Origin: JANMDR01 sp031376425
GTDB taxonomy: Bacteria > Pseudomonadota > Gammaproteobacteria > Burkholderiales > Usitatibacteraceae
Length of the DNA stretch: 12,438 nt
Assembly (NCBI GenBank): GCA_031376425.1
Contig: JANMDR010000164.1
Location: 1-12,438, forward strand
Reading direction: 5' to 3'
The translations under genes and the position numbers were made by a program. Position 1 is the first letter of the stretch. Every line of letters starts with the position of its first letter. Below, piece by piece: positions 4,860 through 12,016 of this stretch. Under the pieces are notes generated by a model. That model saw nothing but the letters and a program-made list of their open reading frames with translations, was not told where the DNA came from and searched no databases.

Positions 4860-6683
4860 CTAAACTTCTGGCGCTTGTTCTTTTACATAGCGACCTGGCG
4901 CAGCTTCGATTATCTTAAATACCTCGCCACCCAAATTACTCCGTGCTGGAATCTCTCGTCCCGCATGGCTTTCCAGCCACTTTGCCCAATTGGGCCACCA
5001 ACTTCCTGCATGTTCTGTAGCGCCTTCAATAAAATCATCGGCGTGTACTTCATGTGGATTGGCGTTCTGATTACTCCAGTAGCTGCGTTTATTTTTAGCC
5101 ACCGAATTAATCACACCAGCAATATGACCAGACGCACCAAGTACAAATTGCGCCTTGCCATTCAAATATTTTGCACTCGAATAAGCGGTGCGCCACGGCA
5201 CAATATGATCTTCTTTCGCCGCAAAAACATAAGCCGGACAATCGACCAAACCAATATCAATCGCTTGGCCGCACATCGTTAATTTATCCGGTTTGATCAA
5301 ATTATTTTCAAAATAGGTGTTGCGCAAATAGGTGCAATACCAAGGCCCAGGCAGGTTGGTGCTATCCCCGTTCCAATACAACAAGTCAAAAGGCACGGGT
5401 TGCTTGCCTTTTAGATAATTGTTAATCACATAGCTCCACACTAAATCATTCGCACGCAAACTTGAAAAAGCAAAGGCCAAGTCTCGCCCCGGCATAATTC
5501 CACCTTCGGGGCCGCCATATTTCTTTTCGCGTTGGGTAACCAAGTTATGGTCAACATAGGCCTTAATATCACCCACATCAGAAAAATCTAAAAACGTTGT
5601 GAGCAGGGTAAGGCTTTGCGCCACGTCATGGCCCATACGCGCCAACACTGCCAGCGCCGACGTCAGCAAGGTGCCACCTACACAAAACCCGAGCAGATTG
5701 ATTTTCTCCACATTGGTAATCAAACGTACCGTATCAATCGCTTTAATCACGCCGTCACGAATGTAATCATCCCAAGTAAGCAGAGCGTGCGCTGCATCGG
5801 CACCCACGTTACGCCACGAAATGATGAACACAGTATGGCCGCTCGAAACCGCATATTTTACGAAAGAATTGTCTGGTGCCAAATCTAAAATATAGTATTT
5901 ATTAATACAAGGCGGCACAATCAATAAGGCGCGAAGATGTACGCTAGGTGTACTAGGCGCATATTGAATCAGTTGAAAAATATCGTTTTCAAATACGACG
6001 CTACCCGGTGTAATTGCCAAATTACGCCCGACTTCAAAAGCAGATTCATCGGTGATAGAAATGCGGTGCTGCGCTATATCATGCTGCAAATTCGCCATAC
6101 CGCTTTTTAAGGATTCGCCATTAGTGGCAACGGCCAGCGCCAGCGCTTCAGGGTTAGTGAATAAGTTATTTGACGGCGCTAAAGCATCTAGCATTTGATT
6201 TACATAAAATCGCGTTTTACGCTGTAGCTCTGGCGACAGCGCTATGCAGCTCAACGCTTCCAACAGGGCATTGGCACTCAGTACATAAGCCTGCGCTTGA
6301 TATGCGTGTAAAGGTGACTGTGCCCATGCCGCATCGCTAAAGCGTTTATCCGTACTTGTCAAAGGGCTGCTTGATGCGGACTCAATTAACCCCACGTTTG
6401 CCGCTACTTGTTTTAAAAGCTGCACATGCATTCCAGCATATTTTTTTTGCACGCCTGCTAATGCTAGCGCCTCAGTAGGTGAGGCTTTGATAATATGCCC
6501 GCATTCTGATAATAGTTGTTCCAGTGTGGCGCGTACATCAGGATTAATGCCGGAAGCTACAAATTCGCCAGCTTGCGATTTGGCGGCTTGCCATTGTGCT
6601 GAAAGCATTTCACCCGCTTGCTTAAATTGCGCAGCGAGTGCTTGGAAATTTGAGAGGTTAAAAGATTCAGATGAAAAATTCAT
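4860..6683 (-). CDS. phaC: Class I poly(3-hydroxyalkanoate) synthase
   Basis: PhaC polymerises (R)-3-hydroxyacyl-CoA into polyester on the granule surface, releasing CoA. At 607 residues it has class I length and acts without a PhaE or PhaR subunit. The N-terminal about 210 residues form the less conserved domain; the alpha/beta-hydrolase catalytic domain follows. The modified lipase box GFCVGG gives the nucleophile C334. D492 in AAKEDHIVPW and H520 in LGASGHIAGV complete the triad. The PHA-synthase signatures PPCINKYYILDL, WYCTYLRNTYFENNL and PGRYVKE are also present. The catalytic part matches the PhaC1 pattern of Cupriavidus necator, so short-chain monomers are the likely substrates. It is the first gene of phaC-phaB, and its upstream region holds a candidate regulatory palindrome. 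Only a poor ribosome-binding site precedes the ATG. Confidence 0.97.
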   Translation of the reverse strand: MNFSSESFNLSNFQALAAQFKQAGEMLSAQWQAAKSQAGEFVASGINPDVRATLEQLLSECGHIIKASPTEALALAGVQKKYAGMHVQLLKQVAANVGLIESASSSPLTSTDKRFSDAAWAQSPLHAYQAQAYVLSANALLEALSCIALSPELQRKTRFYVNQMLDALAPSNNLFTNPEALALAVATNGESLKSGMANLQHDIAQHRISITDESAFEVGRNLAITPGSVVFENDIFQLIQYAPSTPSVHLRALLIVPPCINKYYILDLAPDNSFVKYAVSSGHTVFIISWRNVGADAAHALLTWDDYIRDGVIKAIDTVRLITNVEKINLLGFCVGGTLLTSALAVLARMGHDVAQSLTLLTTFLDFSDVGDIKAYVDHNLVTQREKKYGGPEGGIMPGRDLAFAFSSLRANDLVWSYVINNYLKGKQPVPFDLLYWNGDSTNLPGPWYCTYLRNTYFENNLIKPDKLTMCGQAIDIGLVDCPAYVFAAKEDHIVPWRTAYSSAKYLNGKAQFVLGASGHIAGVINSVAKNKRSYWSNQNANPHEVHADDFIEGATEHAGSWWPNWAKWLESHAGREIPARSNLGGEVFKIIEAAPGRYVKEQAPEV

Positions 6684-6705
6684 ATCGGCTTACGTTTGGT
6701 TTTAA

Positions 6706-6721
6706 TGTTGCAGCACAACAA
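6706..6721 (-). promoter_or_regulatory. Candidate PhaR-type site upstream of phaC
   Basis: On the minus strand this reads TTGTTGTGCTGCAACA, with arms TGTTG and CAACA around a five-base centre. TTGTG and GCAACA are also the two ends of the phaP element at 3272-3287, here two bases closer together. A possible -10 (TATTAT on the minus strand, 6747-6742) lies just upstream, without a clear -35. The site is 22 bases before the phaC start, and also sits ahead of the divergent small membrane gene. Regulation by PhaR is inferred. Confidence 0.35.
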
Positions 6722-6734
6722 AAATGCGTGGAAG

Positions 6735-7037
6735 ATGCATCATAATAGCCCATCTATTGCAATGCTAAGTCATTGGTCTTGCCCATTTACAGGATTACGC
6801 ACTTTGTACATCGTCGCTATTGCTTATGTTTATGTCATTTTTATGATTGCGGTTACCGATAAAAGCATCGTCGGCGGCATTATTACTTTCGTTTTACTGG
6901 GGGTTTTTCCACTGGCAATTTTTCTTTGGGTATTTGGTACACCTTCACGTAGACGTGGCAGACGTGCCAAAATCGCGGCGGAACGCGAGGCTGCAGAAAA
7001 ACAAGCGATTCACGATGACACAAAGTTAGACCAATAA
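6735..7037 (+). CDS. Small two-helix membrane protein, function unknown
   Basis: I do not recognise a characterised family. From the ATG at 6735 the product has 100 residues. Two hydrophobic segments are clear: about 23-40 (LYIVAIAYVYVIFMIAV) and about 46-67 (GGIITFVLLGVFPLAIFLWVFG). They are separated by the short polar TDKS turn. A strongly basic patch, RRRGRR (72-77), follows helix two and predicts a cytoplasmic C-terminus, so both ends are probably inside; the tail AERAEA-like region is charged and likely helical. The start is uncertain: ATG codons at 6705 and 6762 are in frame, and GGAAG touches the ATG at 6735. The gene is divergent from phaC and meets the Pat-like gene tail to tail with one base between stops. 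Membrane-type codon pattern, length and packing support a real gene. Confidence 0.65.
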   Translation: MHHNSPSIAMLSHWSCPFTGLRTLYIVAIAYVYVIFMIAVTDKSIVGGIITFVLLGVFPLAIFLWVFGTPSRRRGRRAKIAAEREAAEKQAIHDDTKLDQ

Positions 7038-7050
7038 GCTAGACCAATAA
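7027..7050. repeat. 11-bp direct repeat holding two convergent stop codons
   Basis: TAGACCAATAA occurs at 7027-7037 and again at 7040-7050, separated by two bases. The first copy ends the plus-strand membrane gene (Leu-Asp-Gln-stop). The second encodes the end of the minus-strand Pat-like gene (Leu-Leu-Val-stop, with the stop at 7041-7039). It looks like a small tandem duplication at the meeting point of two convergent genes. Confidence 0.7.
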
Positions 7051-9846
7051 ATCGCGCCGCACTACCCGCATTTCCGAATCATCAGGGTCAGCAGCGTTAC
7101 TAAAACCCAAACGCGCCACCAGCCGCAGCATGCCGCTATTATTGGCTAATACAATTCCCTCCATGAGGCTCAATCCACGGGTTTTCGCAATTTCCATCAA
7201 GCGCTGCATTAGACTGCTGCCAACGCCTTGGCCTTGGAATTCATCGGTCACCACCAAACCAAATTCACAACTTTTTGCATCGGGATTCAGCATATAACGC
7301 GCCACACCAATGATTTTTGAATCATCATCTTCCAGCACCGCGACGATCGCCATTTCAAGGTCATAATCAATTTGCGTAAAACGTGCCAATAACCGAGGTG
7401 GCAACTCCTGCATTGCCCCAACAAAACGAAAGTAGCGCGATTGCTCGGACAGGCTGCGGACAAATTGCTGTAAGCCGAAGGCATCTTCTGGACGAATCGC
7501 GCGAAACACACTTAATACTTTACTTTTCAAAGCAACCCTAGTTTCAAGCTCTGCCGGATAGGGCAAAATTGCCATGTGATCAAAGGGCTGATCTTGCTGC
7601 GCGTCTGCCACGACAACGCGCGCATCAACTACCGCCGCGCCGTGTTCATCAATGATAATTGGATTAATATCGAGCTCGCGTAACCACGGCAGTGCGCAGA
7701 GCATTTCAGATACCCGCAATAGAATTGTTTCAAGCTCATCCACCTTGCAGGCGGCCATACCACGCCATGCGCTCAACTGCACCCCAATGCGCGAGCGAGC
7801 AATCATCTTTTTAGCGATAAAACTATTTATCGGCGGCAGCTCCACCGTGCGATCATCAAACATTTCCACCATCGTGCCGCCCGCACCGAAGCTGACGACT
7901 GGCCCAAACAATTGGTCGCGTACCATGCCCACATAAATTTCACGGCCATGGCGTTTTGCTACCATTGGCTGCAATATCACCCCATCAAGCCGAGCAGTTG
8001 GTGCCCGTACCGCTACATCAGCTAGTAAATCATTGAACATCGCGCGCACTTGCGCCGCATTTTTTAGGTTCAATACCACACCAGCAACTTCAGTTTTGTG
8101 GCTAATGTCGAGTGAATTAACTTTCATCGCAACAGGGTAACCAATGGCTGCTGCGAGTTCCACAGCTGCTTCAGCAGAATGTGCAATTTCAGTACGCGCG
8201 ACTGGAATATGAAACGCTGCTAGCAGCTGTTTTGCTTCAACATCACTTAGTAAAGTCCGGCCTTGCGCGAGCGCTGTAGTAATGATCTGCTTCGCAATTT
8301 CAATATCAGGTGCGCCATCTTGCTGTGCGTTTTTATAAGGTGGTGCCGTTTGCATGAGCAACTGCTGATTGGCGTAAAAAGCCGCGATATTAGCGAAGGC
8401 ATCCACTGCCGCTTCGGGCAACCGAAATACGGGCAAATTGGCTTCTTCGATGGCGCGGCGCGTGGCTGCCACCCGCGTTTCGCCCATCCAACAGGCCATT
8501 ACCGGCTTTTGAATATCTGGCAAGCCGTGCAACGCTGCCGCCGCAATATCAGCAATTGCCGTGCCCGGTAGTGGCGACACAATAACTAAAATACCATCCA
8601 CATTGGCATCGCGTGCCAGCGTTTGCACCGCTATCGTGTATTGATGGGCGGTGGCGTTATCACCCAAAATAATCGGGTTTTGGGTGATATTGACTAAAGG
8701 CAAGGCATGAGCGATTGCCGCTAAACTGCCCTCTTGTAAATGTGCTATTGCCACACCACGTAACAGCGCGTAATCAGCTGCCAGTAGCGCTGGCCCCGAG
8801 CCATTACTCACAATACCTAACCGATTACCCACCGGCTTAAAGCGCGAAGCCAAACACTTTACGGCCGAAAATAGTTGTACAAAACTATCGACGCGCACCG
8901 CACCAGCGCGTTTCAATGCCGCATCAAAAACATCATCCGCACCAATAATTGCCCCCGCGTGGGTTAGCGGCGCTGTTTCATCGTTGAGCGCGTTTTGGCC
9001 ATAAAATCTGCGCCCAGCTTTCAACACAATGACGGGTTTAATCCGCGTAGCCGCACGTAGTGCACTCATAAAACTACGGCTATGACGCACCCCTTCCATA
9101 TACACCACAATGCTTTGCGTCTGACCATCATGGGCATAAAAGTCGAGTATTTCCGCAAGTCGGATATCACCTAACTCACCTGATGACGCCACCGCAGAAA
9201 AACCTACAGAATGTGCCTCTGCCCAATCTATCATTGCGGCCGTAAGGGCGCTAGATTGCGACACCAGCGCTAAATTACCCACACGCTGTAAACTGGTGGC
9301 AATGCCGACATTGAGTTTACGATGCGGTCTTGCAATACCGATTGATCCGGCACCCAATAAACGCATGTGTAGCGCCCGCGCATGCGCGATGACATTGGGC
9401 ATTTCCAAACCATTTCGCGCGCGGCTATACATAATCACCGCAGCGCAGCCTCGGTGCGCCGCATCCTCAAGCGCGGCCAGCACATACTCACCACTACAAC
9501 TGATACAAGCCAAACCCTCAGGGGTCGGTGTTGGTTCTGTAAGTGACGGTGCCCATGACGTGGCTTGCACCTTGCCTAAGGTGGCGCAATCAACCAAGGT
9601 CTGCGTTACATTTGTGGTTGCCAAGGTACTCAACAGCCAACGCGTTAACGCCGTATTTTCGGTATGTTCAGCCGCAACAGCATCCCCCGAAAGCTCTACG
9701 TTCTCTTCGCTCAGGGTGGCACCAATCAAGGCGGCATCGTCTGACTGGGTGCCATCGGATAGCGCCTCGGCATTGGCGTAGCCAGGCTCGGCGTACACCA
9801 CAATATGCGTGGGATCAAATAACGGTGTTAAGAAATGTTTTTCCAT
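7039..9846 (-). CDS. Pat-like protein: NDP-forming acyl-CoA synthetase domains fused to GNAT acetyltransferase
   Basis: This 935-residue protein has the Pat/PatZ (Pka) architecture of bacterial protein lysine acetyltransferases. Residues about 1-175 form a poorly conserved CoA-binding Rossmann domain. A succinyl-CoA-ligase-like region follows (about 185-490) with LTHAGAIIG, where H296 corresponds to the phosphohistidine of ADP-forming acetyl-CoA synthetases. An ATP-grasp domain spans about 515-750 (YPVAMKVNSLDISHKTEVAGV with H583; FGAGGTMVE; ELDINPI). The GNAT domain covers about 778-930, with QGQGVGSSL and E861 in CEFGLVV at the position of the proposed catalytic Glu. The N-terminus lacks the usual GAS-x-x-PG-x-x-G signature and has RLLGAGSIG where relatives have RLLGPN-x-x-G. 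Known Pat enzymes acetylate acetyl-CoA synthetase and other enzymes. The gene follows a deacetylase gene by 17 bases, in one operon. Whether it is also a working acyl-CoA synthetase is open. Confidence 0.88.
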   Translation of the reverse strand: MEKHFLTPLFDPTHIVVYAEPGYANAEALSDGTQSDDAALIGATLSEENVELSGDAVAAEHTENTALTRWLLSTLATTNVTQTLVDCATLGKVQATSWAPSLTEPTPTPEGLACISCSGEYVLAALEDAAHRGCAAVIMYSRARNGLEMPNVIAHARALHMRLLGAGSIGIARPHRKLNVGIATSLQRVGNLALVSQSSALTAAMIDWAEAHSVGFSAVASSGELGDIRLAEILDFYAHDGQTQSIVVYMEGVRHSRSFMSALRAATRIKPVIVLKAGRRFYGQNALNDETAPLTHAGAIIGADDVFDAALKRAGAVRVDSFVQLFSAVKCLASRFKPVGNRLGIVSNGSGPALLAADYALLRGVAIAHLQEGSLAAIAHALPLVNITQNPIILGDNATAHQYTIAVQTLARDANVDGILVIVSPLPGTAIADIAAAALHGLPDIQKPVMACWMGETRVAATRRAIEEANLPVFRLPEAAVDAFANIAAFYANQQLLMQTAPPYKNAQQDGAPDIEIAKQIITTALAQGRTLLSDVEAKQLLAAFHIPVARTEIAHSAEAAVELAAAIGYPVAMKVNSLDISHKTEVAGVVLNLKNAAQVRAMFNDLLADVAVRAPTARLDGVILQPMVAKRHGREIYVGMVRDQLFGPVVSFGAGGTMVEMFDDRTVELPPINSFIAKKMIARSRIGVQLSAWRGMAACKVDELETILLRVSEMLCALPWLRELDINPIIIDEHGAAVVDARVVVADAQQDQPFDHMAILPYPAELETRVALKSKVLSVFRAIRPEDAFGLQQFVRSLSEQSRYFRFVGAMQELPPRLLARFTQIDYDLEMAIVAVLEDDDSKIIGVARYMLNPDAKSCEFGLVVTDEFQGQGVGSSLMQRLMEIAKTRGLSLMEGIVLANNSGMLRLVARLGFSNAADPDDSEMRVVRRDLLV

Positions 9847-9863
9847 ATTAAGTGCTGTCCGTA

Positions 9864-10802
9864 TTACGCATCATTTATGCCAAGCATTACCGCAATATGC
9901 GCTGCCACGCTCCTCCCCAACGCAGCGAGCGCGTAACCGCCCTCAAGACTGGAAATAATACGCCCCTGCGCATGGCGTTCAGCCACCTCCACGATACGCG
10001 CCGTGATCCACGCATAGTCGGCATCACTCCAACCTAGGTTCGCCATATCATCTTCCAGATGCGCATCAAATCCAGCGCTGATAAAAATAAGTTCCGGCTT
10101 AAATGCATCCAGCGCGGGCAGCAGTTGTTCACTCACTACAGTGCGCATCACATCGCCGCGCGTACGTGGCGGCAGCCCAATATTAAGCATATTATTGCCC
10201 AGCGGTGCCTCGCCGCTGAAGGGATATAGCTGCTTTTGAAAAGTGGACGCCATAAAAATATTTACATTATCGGCGATAATGTTTTCAGTACCATTACCGT
10301 GATGCACATCAAAATCAACAATTGCCGCACGTTTAATCCCATGTACGGCAACGCTGTGCAGGGCTGCCACGGCAATATTGTTGTAAAAACAAAAACCCAT
10401 CGCACGTTGCCGCTCGGCATGATGACCGGGCGGGCGTACCGCACAGAAAGCCCGCTGCGCATGACCGCCAAGTATTAAATCTACAGCTTGTACAGCAGCA
10501 CCCGCAGCATAACGGGCTGCTTCAAGGGTAAACGCATTCATCACCGTATCAGCATCAATACTACTATAGCCTTGTTTTGGGGCGTGAAATACCAGATTAT
10601 CCAAATGCTGCTGGCTGTGCGCACGCAGCAATTCTTCATCAGTAGCGGCGCGGGCAGTTTCTGTATGCAGGTAATCCATCAAACCCTGCCCCACCAACCG
10701 ATCGTGTATTGCGGCTAAACGTGCAGGGCACTCAGGATGTCCCTGACCCATTTCATGGCGAGAAAATAAGGGATGGGTGATATAGACAAGATGGGGCAAC
10801 AT
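9864..10802 (-). CDS. Zinc-dependent histone deacetylase family protein (AcuC/HdaH type)
   Basis: This 312-residue enzyme belongs to the arginase/deacetylase fold family, which removes acetyl groups from lysines or polyamines in the cytoplasm. The motifs are in order: GHPECPARL (21-29), RPPGHHAE with the His pair H127-H128, GFCFYNNIAVAA, DFDVHHGNGTENI with zinc ligands D165 and H167, SAGFDAHLEDD with the third ligand D246, and SSLEGGYAL with the transition-state Tyr Y290. All catalytic positions are intact and the length is normal for the class II-like bacterial members. ACGGAAA is a fair ribosome-binding site before the ATG. It is the first gene of a two-gene unit with the Pat-like acetyltransferase. 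The native substrate cannot be read from the sequence; acetylpolyamine hydrolysis is an alternative to protein deacetylation. Confidence 0.92.
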   Translation of the reverse strand: MLPHLVYITHPLFSRHEMGQGHPECPARLAAIHDRLVGQGLMDYLHTETARAATDEELLRAHSQQHLDNLVFHAPKQGYSSIDADTVMNAFTLEAARYAAGAAVQAVDLILGGHAQRAFCAVRPPGHHAERQRAMGFCFYNNIAVAALHSVAVHGIKRAAIVDFDVHHGNGTENIIADNVNIFMASTFQKQLYPFSGEAPLGNNMLNIGLPPRTRGDVMRTVVSEQLLPALDAFKPELIFISAGFDAHLEDDMANLGWSDADYAWITARIVEVAERHAQGRIISSLEGGYALAALGRSVAAHIAVMLGINDA

Positions 10803-10947
10803 AAAAATTTCCGTAAGCTGTGATTAACACTATTGTGTCATGCGACCATCGTACTGCAGATATCGTTGTGTACACCACTATGCAGCTTAATAGATGATTA
10901 TTTTATGCCAAACGGAACCATCGCAACGCACTTTGCTCTCACGCTAG

Positions 10948-10976
10948 CTGCCATAAACTGTGCAAGCCGTTACAAT
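10948..10976 (+). promoter_or_regulatory. Probable sigma70 promoter of the dsbB unit
   Basis: CTGCCA (10948-10953) and TACAAT (10971-10976) are 17 bases apart, matching the sigma70 hexamers at four and five of six positions. The predicted start is near 10983, about 23 bases before the dsbB ATG. The rest of the 203-base gap (10803-11005) should hold the divergent promoter of the deacetylase gene, which I could not identify with confidence. Confidence 0.5.
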
Positions 10977-11005
10977 ACAAGCTTCGTGAAAGAAATCCTT
11001 TAAAC

Positions 11006-11539
11006 ATGTTGAATTCCCGCGTATTTTACTTAAGCATCGCTATTTTTTGCTTCGCCCTATTGGGGGGTGCCTATTATTTACAGCATGTGGAAAAACAATT
11101 CCCCTGCCCTTTTTGCATTTTGCAGCGTTACGCCTACTTGGGCATAGCTCTGGTTTGTTTGATTGCGGCAGTGCATGGACCTCAAGGGTCTAATAGCACA
11201 GCACTAAATGGATCACGCGGTGGACTGAGCAGCGGACAACTCTGGCAACGCATTTATGGTGTCCTGATTGCCTTATTTGCGGACACAGGTATCGCCTTAG
11301 CAGTTTGGCAACTCTTGAAGGCTTCAAACGATAAATCCTGCGGTGCCGACGCCGTAGCGGAATTCGTGAACAGCTTACCGCCTGCTGGCTGGTACTCTGA
11401 TTACTTTTTTGCCAATGGCGGCTGTTCAGATGTGTGGCCACCTATTCTCGGCGTATCCCTCGCCATGTGGTCGGCAATTTGCTTTACCGTTTTAAGTATC
11501 ATCGGCATGCTGTCCATAAAAACGGCCTTCAAGAAATAA
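11006..11539 (+). CDS. dsbB: Disulfide bond formation protein B
   Basis: DsbB is the inner-membrane enzyme that reoxidises periplasmic DsbA and passes the electrons to quinone. The 177-residue product has the four-helix plan, with membrane segments at about 7-25, 43-58, 83-104 and 145-170. The first redox pair is CPFC (C34 and C37), within FPCPFCILQRYAY, where R41 matches the quinone-linked Arg of the family. The second pair is C112 and C140 in the long periplasmic loop. All four essential cysteines are present. The loop between helices 2 and 3 (about 58-80, rich in Gly and Ser) is somewhat longer than in Escherichia coli. The stop codon shares one base with the start of the next gene (TAATG). 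No dsbA lies nearby. Confidence 0.95.
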   Translation: MLNSRVFYLSIAIFCFALLGGAYYLQHVEKQFPCPFCILQRYAYLGIALVCLIAAVHGPQGSNSTALNGSRGGLSSGQLWQRIYGVLIALFADTGIALAVWQLLKASNDKSCGADAVAEFVNSLPPAGWYSDYFFANGGCSDVWPPILGVSLAMWSAICFTVLSIIGMLSIKTAFKK

Positions 11540-12003
11540 TGCTTTCCGTATCTACGTCAGCGCAGGGCTATGCTCGCGCTTTAACCTATGCGGGCGCTAT
11601 TCCATTTGTAGCAGGCACAATCATAGTTGTGTTTGGTGCGCCAACAGACTTCGTGGTCTTCAGAAATCTTATGATTACCTACGCAGTGGTCATCGGCTCT
11701 TTTTTAGGCGGCATTCAATGGGGCGTTGCACTTGCTAACTGCGAATCAGCACCCAAAAGTGCACGTAACTTATTTTTTATTTCAGTTCTACCATCACTAT
11801 TTGCCTGGGCAATCTTGTTTATTCCCAGAGGCGAAATGCAACTTTTGGCGGCAATCATGCTATTTGCATCGATATGGGCTTTTGACGCTTTGCTAGCATT
11901 GCAAAAGCTCATTCCCGGATGGTTTTTTCGCTTGCGCAGCATCATTAGCGGCATCGTCATTTTCTGCTTACTGGTTGTACTAGTTTGCCCCCGCGTTCTT
12001 TAG
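11539..12003 (+). CDS. DUF3429 family membrane protein
   Basis: This 154-residue protein has five probable membrane segments, at about 15-33, 43-65, 78-94, 99-117 and 133-150. The segment FLGGIQWGVAL (55-65) is the signature of the DUF3429 family, whose function is not established. The ATG overlaps the dsbB stop as TAATG, which supports this start over an in-frame ATG at 11434 inside dsbB and indicates translational coupling. It has no catalytic-looking motif or cofactor site. It sits between two other membrane proteins in one compact unit. Confidence 0.82.
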   Translation: MLSVSTSAQGYARALTYAGAIPFVAGTIIVVFGAPTDFVVFRNLMITYAVVIGSFLGGIQWGVALANCESAPKSARNLFFISVLPSLFAWAILFIPRGEMQLLAAIMLFASIWAFDALLALQKLIPGWFFRLRSIISGIVIFCLLVVLVCPRVL

Positions 12004-12016
12004 TAAACGCATTGGT

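Noticed and set aside
4806..5282. 158-codon open frame on the plus strand opposite phaC and the phaB start
   Set aside because: It lies antisense to two certain genes, its translation shows no recognisable family or ordered domain, and it has no ribosome-binding site.
9296..9781. 161-codon open frame on the plus strand opposite the Pat-like gene
   Set aside because: It is antisense to a well-supported domain-bearing gene, and its Ala/Ser-rich translation is what a shadow frame of this composition gives.
11434..11538. Start of the DUF3429 gene at an in-frame ATG inside dsbB
   Set aside because: It would overlap dsbB by more than 100 bases; the ATG at 11539 gives the family's N-terminus and a normal TAATG coupling.
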